Shown here piece after piece: positions 1 to 6,247 of a stretch of 9,491 nt of DNA (the stretch's first letter is position 1; the number at the start of each line of letters is the position of its first letter). Under the pieces are notes generated by a model, which saw only the letters and a list, made by a program, of their open reading frames with translations, made no database searches and was not told the DNA's origin. The translations under genes were made by a program, and so were the position numbers. Source of the DNA: an uncultured Prevotella sp. (GTDB lineage: Bacteria > Bacteroidota > Bacteroidia > Bacteroidales > Bacteroidaceae); the NCBI GenBank assembly GCA_900770515.1, contig CAAHDP010000467.1, forward strand, positions 1-9,491. Direction: 5' to 3'.

Positions 1-65
1 CCCAAGGCCTCTATGGTGGCATAAAGCTTGTTGCGTGATAAGAATTTCACATAACTTTTCATCAT
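1..65 (-). CDS. ABC transporter permease, FtsX/MacB type (N-terminal fragment, runs off left edge)
   Basis: Reading leftward from position 65, the frame opens with two methionines (65-63 and 62-60) and stays open for 21 full codons to the edge. The visible peptide contains KFLSRNKLYATIEALG. This resembles the cytoplasmic N-terminal start of Bacteroidota FtsX/MacB-family permeases, which typically begin with a 'K-x-L-x-R-N-K-L/F-Y-(S/T/A)-x-I' segment just before the first membrane helix. Such permeases move lipoproteins, peptides or drugs across the envelope with an ATPase and an HlyD/TolC partner; those partners would lie outside the window. The gene is divergent from a response regulator/histidine kinase pair, a common arrangement for these loci. 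Either methionine could be the start. The fragment is too short for a firm family call, so the assignment rests on the N-terminal signature plus context. Confidence 0.6.
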   Translation of the reverse strand, partial: MMKSYVKFLSRNKLYATIEAL

Positions 66-142
66 ATACTCATTTATTTTTTGTTTCACTAAAATCAAAC
101 GATAAAGGAAGAATACCATCTCCCTGTTTTCGTTAGCTGCTG

Positions 143-174
143 CAAAGTTACGGCTTCTCCCGTTTTCTGCCAAG
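143..174 (-). promoter_or_regulatory. Putative promoter of the leftward permease gene
   Basis: On the minus strand, positions 150-143 read TAACTTTG, a full match to the Bacteroidota -7 box TAnnTTTG. A weak -33 candidate (CTTG, 174-171, against the consensus TTTG) sits 20 bp upstream. The predicted transcript would start near 136, giving a leader of about 70 nt before the permease start. Confidence 0.5.
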
Positions 175-199
175 GATTCCGGCAGCCCGAAAGGCGGAT

Positions 200-239
200 T
201 GTATGAAATTCATACACTCTATTGTATGATTATCACACA
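200..239. promoter_or_regulatory. Paired 17-bp palindromes, candidate response-regulator operator
   Basis: Positions 200-216 are a perfect 8-bp inverted repeat around one base (TGTATGAA-a-TTCATACA). Positions 223-239 repeat the pattern with a single arm mismatch (TGTATGAT-t-ATCACACA). The two sites are 23 bp apart, about two helical turns. They lie between the promoter facing left (143-174) and the one facing right (255-285). Dimeric Fis-type helix-turn-helix proteins such as NtrC bind palindromes of about 17 bp in pairs, and the adjacent regulator carries just such a domain. Binding by that regulator is an inference. Confidence 0.6.
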
Positions 240-254
240 ACAATCCCGTTTTTG

Positions 255-285
255 TTTGCCGTTTCGGAAAAAAAGCGTACTTTTG
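255..285 (+). promoter_or_regulatory. Promoter of the response regulator/kinase pair
   Basis: TTTG at 255-258, a 19-bp spacer and TACTTTTG at 278-285 match the Bacteroidota housekeeping promoter (TTTG, 19-21 bp, TAnnTTTG). The predicted start is near 291, so the leader before the start codon at 306 is only about 15 nt and A-rich. The paired palindromes lie just upstream, centred near -60 and -83, where an activator could sit. Confidence 0.7.
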
Positions 286-305
286 CAAACAAAAAAATTA
301 AAGAT

Positions 306-824
306 ATGAAATATGGAACCCTTCTTGTCATCGACGATAATCCGTCGATACTCACGGCGCTGAAAATCTGTCTGGGCAATACGTTCGAACGAATACTCAC
401 CCTGCCTCGCCCCGATACCGCCCCCACGCTGCTGCAACAGGAGCAGGTAGATCTCATCCTACTCGACATGAACTTCTCGCTCGGCGTAAACAGCGGACAG
501 GACGGTTTACTCTGGCTCCGCACCTTCCGCCGACTCCATGCCCACATCCCCGTGGTGCTCATCACCGCCTTTGCCGACGTGCAGCTAGCCATCAAGGGAT
601 TGAAAAGCGGAGCCGCCGATTTCGTCACCAAACCCTGGGATAATGACGAACTGATAAGGGTGCTCAAGGATGCCATCGACAATAATACGGAAGTGGCAAC
701 CTTGGAAAATTTCGAGAACGATTACATCCGGAAGGTCGTGGATAAATGCCACGGCAACATCTCGCGTGCAGCCGAAATGCTCGGAATTACCCGACAAACC
801 CTTTACGCCAAGCTCAAGCGATAA
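306..824 (+). CDS. Compact response regulator: receiver plus Fis-type HTH, no AAA+ domain
   Basis: A 172-residue DNA-binding response regulator. Residues 4-125 form a receiver domain with the acidic pair D10/D11, phosphoacceptor D54 (ILLDMNF), switch threonine T87 and conserved lysine K109 (TKPW). After about ten residues comes a Fis-type helix-turn-helix (about 133-171), with NISRAAEMLGITRQTLYAKL as recognition segment, typical of NtrC-type C-termini. The central AAA+ domain that lets NtrC-type regulators drive sigma-54 polymerase is absent, so the layout is like the RegA/PrrA/ActR group. The ATG at 306 was preferred over an in-frame start at 222 because the promoter at 255-285 lies between them and the receiver begins immediately. 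The kinase gene follows after 38 bp, probably in one operon. Expected targets are its own promoter and the divergent ABC genes; this is inferred from the palindromes between them. Confidence 0.88.
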   Translation: MKYGTLLVIDDNPSILTALKICLGNTFERILTLPRPDTAPTLLQQEQVDLILLDMNFSLGVNSGQDGLLWLRTFRRLHAHIPVVLITAFADVQLAIKGLKSGAADFVTKPWDNDELIRVLKDAIDNNTEVATLENFENDYIRKVVDKCHGNISRAAEMLGITRQTLYAKLKR

Positions 825-862
825 TTCTTTATTACAATCATTCATGATTATAAACATCTGAT

Positions 863-1750
863 ATGAACACCATTTTCCACATATATATAATAGGTATCAT
901 ACTCCTCGTCATAGGAGGTATCATCTATCTCTTCTTGCGTCACCAGCGCAACCTGAAGAGCCGTGCCTTCTTGATGCAAGAGGCTATTCGCAATGGCGAT
1001 TACTCCTTCCGCCTATCCACCAAGGGATTACTCTTTGGAGAACGAGCCTTGCAGCAAGCCCTCAACGACATGGAGAACGACATCGGCAGACTAGTGGCGC
1101 AGCATGAGGTGGAATCTTGGCAAAGGCTAACCCGTGTGCTCACCCATGAGATTATGAATGCCACCGCCCCCATCTCCAGCATCTGCCAAGCCTATCTTAG
1201 CAATCCCGACATCCAAGGTTCGTCCTATGAGGAAGGCATCCGAGCCATTCGAGATACCAGCAAATCGCTCACCAGTTTTGTGGACAGCTACCGCAAGCTC
1301 ACCCAGCTACAAAATCCTGTCATCGAGAACATTCCACTCAAGGATTTCGTGGAAGGCATCAAGCCGCTCTATCCTCAGATAGAATGGCACATCCATATCC
1401 CCGAAGATGCCACCTGGTCTGCCGACAAGAACATGCTGCGCCAGGTATTTATCAATCTGACCAAGAATGCCATCGAGGCTCACGCCTCAGCCATCGACAT
1501 TCGAAGCTTCCACAAACGTCCAGAGAACATCGAGAGTTCACAATTCTCAGGCATCTATTTCAGCAACAATGGCGACCCCATCCCTGCCGATGTGGCAAAG
1601 GAGATGTTCATCCCCTTCTTCTCCACCAAGCCATCAGGTTCAGGCATCGGCCTCTCCATCTCCCGCCAGATGCTGATGATGCAATCCATCAATCTCTCCC
1701 TTGCCGAGCACAATGTGGCAGGCTATCATGTAACATTCCGGATGGAATGA
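863..1750 (+). CDS. Membrane-anchored sensor histidine kinase, partner of the upstream regulator
   Basis: A 295-residue histidine kinase of the NtrY-like kind. One membrane helix (about residues 8-26) is followed by a short juxtamembrane linker, then a dimerisation/phosphoacceptor segment with H95 in RVLTHEIMNATAPI. The ATPase domain shows the N box (N198 and N202 in NLTKNAIEA), the G1 region SNNGDPIP (234-241), with Asn-Asn where most kinases have Asp-Asn, and the G2 loop STKPSGSGIGLSIS (254-267). There is no second membrane helix and no periplasmic sensor domain. Recalled relatives in ABC-efflux loci carry a PAS-type domain between the linker and the H box; here LNDMENDIGRLVAQHEVESW runs straight into it. 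The signal is therefore probably read within or near the membrane. It should phosphorylate D54 of the regulator encoded 38 bp upstream. No terminator is visible after its stop. Confidence 0.9.
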   Translation: MNTIFHIYIIGIILLVIGGIIYLFLRHQRNLKSRAFLMQEAIRNGDYSFRLSTKGLLFGERALQQALNDMENDIGRLVAQHEVESWQRLTRVLTHEIMNATAPISSICQAYLSNPDIQGSSYEEGIRAIRDTSKSLTSFVDSYRKLTQLQNPVIENIPLKDFVEGIKPLYPQIEWHIHIPEDATWSADKNMLRQVFINLTKNAIEAHASAIDIRSFHKRPENIESSQFSGIYFSNNGDPIPADVAKEMFIPFFSTKPSGSGIGLSISRQMLMMQSINLSLAEHNVAGYHVTFRME

Positions 1751-1781
1751 AATATATAATAAAGAAGATGAAACAAAAACT

Positions 1782-1813
1782 TTTGGTGGTTTCAAGGCTT
1801 TTATGTACTTTTG
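1782..1813 (+). promoter_or_regulatory. Promoter of the esterase gene
   Basis: TTTG at 1782-1785, a 20-bp spacer and TACTTTTG at 1806-1813 match the Bacteroidota housekeeping promoter. The predicted start is near 1820, leaving an A-rich leader of about 30 nt before the ATG at 1850. This separates the esterase from the kinase gene upstream. Confidence 0.7.
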
Positions 1814-1849
1814 CAAGCGAAACTTACAAATAAAATAATAACATACAAT

Positions 1850-2734
1850 ATGAAGAATCTAAAAACAATTATCTTTACCGCTTGCGCCCTGTTCTCACTC
1901 GGCGCAGTAGCCTCAACCGAGCATACCACCGTACAGGGCGACCATGGCAAACTCGATGTAGTCATCCAGCGTCCAGACAATGATGCAGCCAATGGCAACG
2001 GAAGCCAAGCAAATGCCAAAGCGAAGGCAGGCAAGAAGACTCCGCTCCTCGTGCTCTGCCATGGATTTGGCGGCAATAAGGAGGGAAGACTCTTCGACTG
2101 CCTCGTAGACAGCCTCAACAAGAAAGGCATTGCCGTGATCAGATTCGACTTCAATGGCCATGGCAAGAGCGAGGGAAAATTTGAGGATATGACCGTACTG
2201 AATGAGATAGAAGATGCCAAGTGCATCTTGCGCTATGCCTCCTCGCTGCCTTGGGTGAGCAAGATTGCGATGGGCGGCCACTCACAAGGTGGCGTGGTTA
2301 CAGCCATGACCAGCGGACAGCTAGTCGCACAAGCTGACAAGGATATCAAGAAGATACAAGCCGTGGTGCTCCTTGCCCCTGCCGCCGTGCTCCGTGACGA
2401 TGCCCTGCGTGGCAATACATTCGGCAAGATGTACGACCCCAAGAATCCTCCAGCCAAGATAGAGATGTGGGACGGCAAGGCCCTGGGTGGCAACTATATC
2501 CGCACAGCCACCACTCTGCCTATCTACGAGACGGTCAAGAACTACCACGGAGCCGAGTGCATCCTGCATGGCGATGCCGACCGAGTAGTGCCTTACACCT
2601 ATGGTCAGCGTTTCCACTATCTGAACAAGAAGAGCGAATGGCACTTGATGACCGATGCCGACCACGGATTCGGCGGTCAGGAAGAGCAAGCCGCTCATAT
2701 CGCCAGCGATTTCTTGGCTAAAGTTTTGAAGTAA
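1850..2734 (+). CDS. Secreted alpha/beta hydrolase, cinnamoyl/feruloyl esterase-like
   Basis: A 294-residue exported serine hydrolase. Residues 1-21 form a signal peptide ending near GAVA. The fold's landmarks are the oxyanion loop HGFGG (71-75), the nucleophile elbow GHSQGG with S145, the acid D244 in HGDADRVVP and the base H272 in DADHG. The stretches FDFNGHGKSEGKFEDMTVLN (99-118) and VVLLAPAA (172-179), and the insert at about 180-225, closely resemble Lactobacillus johnsonii cinnamoyl esterase LJ0536 and rumen Est1E, as I recall those sequences. The likely reaction is hydrolysis of ferulate or coumarate esters on plant cell-wall sugars, but other small esters are possible. A low-complexity insert rich in Ala, Asn, Gly and Lys (about 46-63) separates the first strands. 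The ATG at 1850 is chosen over an upstream in-frame TTG at 1811 because the -7 box overlaps 1811 and the signal peptide starts here. It is a single-gene unit with its own promoter and terminator. Confidence 0.85.
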   Translation: MKNLKTIIFTACALFSLGAVASTEHTTVQGDHGKLDVVIQRPDNDAANGNGSQANAKAKAGKKTPLLVLCHGFGGNKEGRLFDCLVDSLNKKGIAVIRFDFNGHGKSEGKFEDMTVLNEIEDAKCILRYASSLPWVSKIAMGGHSQGGVVTAMTSGQLVAQADKDIKKIQAVVLLAPAAVLRDDALRGNTFGKMYDPKNPPAKIEMWDGKALGGNYIRTATTLPIYETVKNYHGAECILHGDADRVVPYTYGQRFHYLNKKSEWHLMTDADHGFGGQEEQAAHIASDFLAKVLK

Positions 2735-2765
2735 AACATACATTTACTAGCAATAGCATAAAAGT

Positions 2766-2816
2766 CCTTAACATATAGTACAATCCACTATATGTTGAGG
2801 TTTTTTTATTTTTTTA
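2766..2816 (+). terminator. Strong Rho-independent terminator after the esterase
   Basis: A 14-bp stem (2766-2779 with 2787-2800, one G-T pair) closes a 7-base loop and is followed by seven T (2801-2807) and a further T-rich stretch. It begins 31 bp after the esterase stop. Confidence 0.85.
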
Positions 2817-2850
2817 GCAAAATAATTATGGCTATTTGTGGATAATTGTT

Positions 2851-2858
2851 TATTTTTG
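2851..2858 (+). promoter_or_regulatory. Possible -7 box for the small acidic ORF
   Basis: TATTTTTG matches TAnnTTTG, but no TTTG lies at the proper distance upstream; the nearest (2835-2838) leaves only 12 bp. A short inverted repeat (TTGTC at 2861-2865, GACAA at 2871-2875) falls at the predicted start and could be an operator or a leader hairpin. Transcription from here would give a leader of about 138 nt. In that leader, 2909-2977 is a 22-codon ORF beginning MNGGYARWQSQ; I cannot support it as a gene. Confidence 0.4.
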
Positions 2859-3002
2859 CATTGTCATTACGACAAAAGCATTATTAGATACAAAGACTTT
2901 CCACCAACATGAATGGCGGATACGCAAGATGGCAAAGCCAGAATCTCCGCAAACTTAGAACAGAAAATATAAAATAACACATTAAACTTTACAACAAAGC
3001 GA

Positions 3003-3194
3003 ATGATGACAATAGAAGAATACAGAGCGGCCATCTTACAATGCCTGCTCGACGCAAAGAATGAGGACGGCACTCCTGCCATCACTCCTAAGGAAGCCCA
3101 AGAGGCACTCAACGGTTTTACCGATGACGAACTGCAGGATGGAATCCTTTGGAATTCACCAGAAGACGTGGCTGAAATCATACTCGAAGGATAA
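3003..3194 (+). CDS. Small acidic protein of unknown function (63 aa)
   Basis: I do not recognise a named family. The protein is 63 residues long, or 62 if the second of its two initial methionines (3006) is used. It is strongly acidic, with Asp and Glu spread throughout, and has no signal peptide or membrane helix. The predicted layout is an N-terminal helix (EEYRAAILQCLLDAK), a loop with two prolines (GTPAITPKEAQEAL), and a C-terminal acidic helix (SPEDVAEIILEG). There is a single cysteine. Base use and codon preference resemble the neighbouring genes, and the frame is flanked by a candidate promoter and a clear terminator, which favours a real gene. It stands alone between the esterase and the convergent lyase. 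A cytosolic protein-binding or regulatory role is possible but nothing in the sequence proves it. Confidence 0.65.
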   Translation: MMTIEEYRAAILQCLLDAKNEDGTPAITPKEAQEALNGFTDDELQDGILWNSPEDVAEIILEG

Positions 3195-3264
3195 ATTACA
3201 TGCCAAGGATTGTAAATTACAAAAGTAATATCCATCTATAAACAAGGGTAATATCCATCTTTAA
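3192..3264. repeat. Short direct repeats after the small ORF
   Basis: GTAATATCCATCT occurs at 3225-3237 and 3248-3260, a 23-bp period; a few bases after the core (TATAA/TTTAA) are also similar. Just before it, TAAATTACA occurs at 3192-3200 and 3213-3221, a 21-bp period. These lie between the small ORF and its terminator. Function is unknown; replication slippage could produce them. Confidence 0.55.
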
Positions 3265-3270
3265 GTATAG

Positions 3271-3321
3271 AAAAAGGAGCAAAGACTTACCGGTTTTACC
3301 GATTCGTCTTTGCTTCTTTTT
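3271..3321. terminator. Bidirectional terminator between the small ORF and the PL11 gene
   Basis: An 11-bp stem (3276-3286 with 3306-3316, one G-T pair) contains a small inner hairpin (CGGT 3291-3294, ACCG 3298-3301). It is flanked by five A on the left (3271-3275) and five T on the right (3317-3321), so it can end transcription from both sides. This fits its place between two convergent genes. Confidence 0.85.
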
Positions 3322-3345
3322 GTATAGAGAATCCTGCTTGGATAT

Positions 3346-3381
3346 TGGATCATATTTCTATACTGGATCCTATTTATGCAG
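3346..3381. repeat. Two tandem 18-bp units in the lyase 3' flank
   Basis: TGGATCATATTT at 3346-3357 recurs as TGGATCCTATTT at 3364-3375, an 18-bp step; the rest of each unit is only weakly alike. It lies between the PL11 stop codon and the bidirectional terminator. No function is evident. Confidence 0.35.
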
Positions 3382-3397
3382 AATCCTTTTATCGTGT

Positions 3398-6016
3398 TTA
3401 TCTGGCGATAAACTTCTTGCCATTACGGATATACATCTGACCTGTCTGCATCTGCTCCACCTGCTGACCCAGCATGTTGTAAATCTTGCCATCCTTCACC
3501 ACGGCTGTGTGAACCACCCTAATTCCGTTGGTTATCTGCTCGTAAGTAAAGGTTACCCTGGCAAAAATCTGCTTATTCTTACCCTTGACATCCACATCGC
3601 CACTCGTAATGTTAGAGTTGTCGAACGCCAACTTGATGCTCTGGGTTGCAGCAAAATCCTTAAGGTCGATGGTTACAGGGCTCTGGCCGGCGGTACCGCC
3701 AGGCAAAGTTACCTGATTTGCCAAGATAGAGCTTTCGCTTCCATCCACATAAACGCCCGTAAGATAGATAGAGCGGTCGGCTGTGGTAGAGGTATTGTTG
3801 CTGTAGCCCTCCACATTGATGCCCGTGATGCGATAACCAGCATTTACGGAGAAGGTGATGGTTTCACCATTGTTGTTGGTTCTCATCTTGATATAACCAT
3901 TAGATGAAGAGGCAGTTATCTCACCCTTCTCGCCTGCCGTATAGCAGGTACCCTTGATGATTGCCTTGTCTTCGGCTGGAGCCTTCATCTCTTCCATACC
4001 ATTGGTAGGCTTCTCTGCTGCCACCTTTTCAGGAGCATGGCTAACGGTCTGGGTAACGTAGGTCTTTCCATCTACCCCCAGGTAATCCGGGAGATAATAA
4101 CCCAGATGAGGCGGCTGGTTGTAAGATGAGTTCTGCCATACTACGCCCATGCGATAAACATGGTCTTCCATCAAGCAAGGCACCTTGTATTTAGTAGGCT
4201 CCGGAGTGGAGAAAATCATGATCTTGCAAGTTGGCGAAGTATAATCGTCCTCATGCTGGAACATAATCAGCTCCTCGCGCCAGTCGCCCAGCAGGTCAGC
4301 CTGCAGACATGGAGTAGCCTTGGTGGAATTGCACGCCGAAGGGTTTCCATATTCATAGAAGTTCTGGAAGGTAACGATGCTCTTTCTTGCCGTATTATAG
4401 TTCTGGATGCGTGGAGAATAGCCACCCGTTGTGGTGCTGTAACGACCATCGAAAGTCTGGTCGTACGGATCGCCCGTCCAGTAGATTCTGAAGTTGGTAT
4501 CAGGCTTCTTGCCGGCAATTACCGTATTGCCGGTAGCGCAATCACGCACATCAGCATCCGTGCTCGACCAGAACTCGAATCCCCTGTTGGCAGGCACGAA
4601 ATCTGCCGCCAGGCCTCGCCCGTTGTCTCTATCGCCCATGGCTACGCAAAGAAACTCTCCGGTGGTGGCATCGTGTACATCCCAGCCATAACCGCCCTCT
4701 TTTTCCTCGTGAGGCATCATCACCTCCAGACCTGGACGGTCGGGACAAAGATCGGTCAGATGGATAGCATCGCCATGACCTTTTCCTGTGGCACAGAGCA
4801 ACTTACCATCATGACCGATGGTAGCCGCACCAATACAGATATCATCATAGCCATCGTTGTTCACATCGCCCACGGAAATGCCGTGCACACCCTGTCCGAA
4901 ACTGGAATTTCCCGTTCCCGAACTGAGCACCTTGCCCTTGGCATCCACCACTTCCCACTTATTACTCAAACCTTTATGGAGCCAACGGGTAGAAAGTTCC
5001 TTGCCATTCCAATCCACAGCCCACAGGAAACAGTTCTTGTAATATCCACGCTGGAATACAGCCGAAGGCAACTTGTCCATGCCGTCCAGATAAGCAGCAC
5101 AGGCATTGAAACGCTCCGAACGATTGCAGTTACTATCGCCGAAGAAAGCAGAATTATCTGTTGCCGAAGAAGGGAAGTCTTCTCCCGAACGGCTTGGCGA
5201 ATACCAGATAGTGTGCATTGCCTCGCCCGTTTCGCCATTGAACACGGTGAGGAATTCCTCGCCGCCGGTTACACGACCCTTGCTGTTAAGATAGGTTTTG
5301 GAATTATCCACCGCCTGGATTTTGGCATCGCCCGCCTCGGTTACATACTTTCCCTTGCCGTCGGTGGAACCATTTGCCGTCTTGCAGATCAGCTCAGCCT
5401 TTCCGTCGCCATCGAAATCATAAACCACCATCTGCGTGGTATGGTTGCCCGAACGGACGTTGAGACCCAGGTTGATATTCTTCTCCCACAGCGGAGTGCC
5501 ATCCATGCGATAGGCGCTGATGATGACCGGCGAAGCATAGCCATCCTTTCCGCTGTCACGCTGGTTATCAGGCATCCATTTCAGAATCAGTTCATAGTTG
5601 CCGTCGCCATCCAGGTCGCCCACCGCCATGTCGTCCGGACGGTATCTTCCGGTGGTGTTTCCGCTCTTGATGCTGGCAGGGCGCTTCACATCGAAGGTGG
5701 TAAACATGTTGTTCCAGGCAATGGCCTCGCTCGCTTCACCTGCCGAAGACACGATGCGATACGTATCGCCCGGCTTGCCGTTGGCATCCAGATAGCTGGT
5801 TACATCCGAAACGGCAGAAGCCACCTTCTTACCATTGCGATACACATCGAAGGCCAGATTCTTGGCATCCGAAGTAAGCGAACGCCAGGAAACCAGAATA
5901 CCCTGGCTGGTCTTGACAGCCACGGGTGCACGATTCAACTTTTCCTTCACCTGCTGAGCTGAAGCAGAGAAGGAATTTGCTGCTAATAAAGCAGCCAACA
6001 AAAAATGCAATTTCAT
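3398..6016 (-). CDS. Secreted rhamnogalacturonan lyase, polysaccharide lyase family 11
   Basis: An 872-residue enzyme predicted to cut the rhamnogalacturonan I backbone of pectin by beta-elimination, in the periplasm or at the cell surface. Residues 1-20 are a signal peptide (cleavage after SASA). A fibronectin-like N-terminal strand domain (about 27-105) begins with the PL11-typical VKTSQGILVSWRSL. The catalytic beta-propeller (about 110-655) carries calcium-binding Asp-rich loops at DLDGDG (134-139), DFDGDG (200-205), DVNNDG (384-389) and DLLGDW (574-579). After YYLPDYLG (640-647), where PL11 enzymes of the YesW type usually end, about 220 further residues follow. These are a Pro/Glu/Lys-rich linker (658-684), a beta-rich module (about 686-827) and a short tail (843-872, KIYNMLGQQV...NGKKFIAR) like a secretion/sorting signal. 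Convergent with the small ORF and divergent from argS. No SusC/SusD or other PUL genes adjoin it. Endo- versus exo-acting mode cannot be decided here. Confidence 0.92.
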   Translation of the reverse strand: MKLHFLLAALLAANSFSASAQQVKEKLNRAPVAVKTSQGILVSWRSLTSDAKNLAFDVYRNGKKVASAVSDVTSYLDANGKPGDTYRIVSSAGEASEAIAWNNMFTTFDVKRPASIKSGNTTGRYRPDDMAVGDLDGDGNYELILKWMPDNQRDSGKDGYASPVIISAYRMDGTPLWEKNINLGLNVRSGNHTTQMVVYDFDGDGKAELICKTANGSTDGKGKYVTEAGDAKIQAVDNSKTYLNSKGRVTGGEEFLTVFNGETGEAMHTIWYSPSRSGEDFPSSATDNSAFFGDSNCNRSERFNACAAYLDGMDKLPSAVFQRGYYKNCFLWAVDWNGKELSTRWLHKGLSNKWEVVDAKGKVLSSGTGNSSFGQGVHGISVGDVNNDGYDDICIGAATIGHDGKLLCATGKGHGDAIHLTDLCPDRPGLEVMMPHEEKEGGYGWDVHDATTGEFLCVAMGDRDNGRGLAADFVPANRGFEFWSSTDADVRDCATGNTVIAGKKPDTNFRIYWTGDPYDQTFDGRYSTTTGGYSPRIQNYNTARKSIVTFQNFYEYGNPSACNSTKATPCLQADLLGDWREELIMFQHEDDYTSPTCKIMIFSTPEPTKYKVPCLMEDHVYRMGVVWQNSSYNQPPHLGYYLPDYLGVDGKTYVTQTVSHAPEKVAAEKPTNGMEEMKAPAEDKAIIKGTCYTAGEKGEITASSSNGYIKMRTNNNGETITFSVNAGYRITGINVEGYSNNTSTTADRSIYLTGVYVDGSESSILANQVTLPGGTAGQSPVTIDLKDFAATQSIKLAFDNSNITSGDVDVKGKNKQIFARVTFTYEQITNGIRVVHTAVVKDGKIYNMLGQQVEQMQTGQMYIRNGKKFIAR

Positions 6017-6094
6017 GTTCTTTAGTTTATTTGTTCCTAAGTTTATTGTTTCTGAGTTTAATTGTTCTTAAGATTATTCTCTCTTTGTTTAATT
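6017..6094 (-). repeat. Tandem 15-16 bp repeats in the PL11 5' leader
   Basis: Directly before the lyase start codon, plus-strand units GTTCTTTAGTTTATTT (6017-6032), GTTCCTAAGTTTATT (6033-6047), GTTTCTGAGTTTAATT (6048-6063) and GTTCTTAAGATTATT (6064-6078) follow head to tail. A more diverged fifth occupies 6079-6094. In the mRNA each unit reads like AATAAACTTAGGAAC. The array ends exactly at the ATG. Confidence 0.75.
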
Positions 6095-6165
6095 GAATCC
6101 GCCACAGATTTCTCTATTTTGGGTGGAATACAAGACAAAAGAGGCTTTAGTCTTCATTTTTGTTG

Positions 6166-6197
6166 CAAAAGTAATAAAAAAAACAAGAATATGCAAA
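6166..6197 (-). promoter_or_regulatory. Promoter of the PL11 lyase gene
   Basis: On the minus strand, TTTG (6197-6194), a 20-bp spacer and TACTTTTG (6173-6166) match the Bacteroidota consensus. The predicted start is near 6160, so the leader is about 143 nt and includes the tandem repeats. The -33 box is only 6 bp from the -33 box of argS. Confidence 0.7.
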
Positions 6198-6203
6198 CTT
6201 TTC

Positions 6204-6235
6204 TTTGCCTAATTCAATTTTTATTTGTAAATTTG
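6204..6235 (+). promoter_or_regulatory. argS: Promoter of argS
   Basis: TTTG (6204-6207), a 20-bp spacer and TAAATTTG (6228-6235) match the consensus. The predicted start is near 6242, giving a leader of about 124 nt. It is back to back with the lyase promoter, so bound polymerases would crowd each other. Confidence 0.72.
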
Positions 6236-6247
6236 CAACCGCAAAGA

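Noticed and set aside
16..34. Sigma-54-like promoter (TGGC...TTGC)
   Set aside because: The GG to GC spacing is wrong and it lies inside the permease coding region.
222..305. Upstream in-frame extension of the response regulator (28 extra residues)
   Set aside because: The TTTG/TAnnTTTG promoter at 255-285 lies inside it, and the receiver domain begins right at the ATG at 306.
1768..1833. Small ORF beginning MKQKLLVVSRLL between kinase and esterase
   Set aside because: It overlaps both promoter boxes of the esterase and has no support beyond being open.
4160..5962. A 600-codon open frame antisense to the PL11 lyase
   Set aside because: The opposite strand encodes an unmistakable PL11 enzyme. 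The antisense frame has no recognisable domain, signal or promoter, and is explained by codon bias leaving few stops in that frame.
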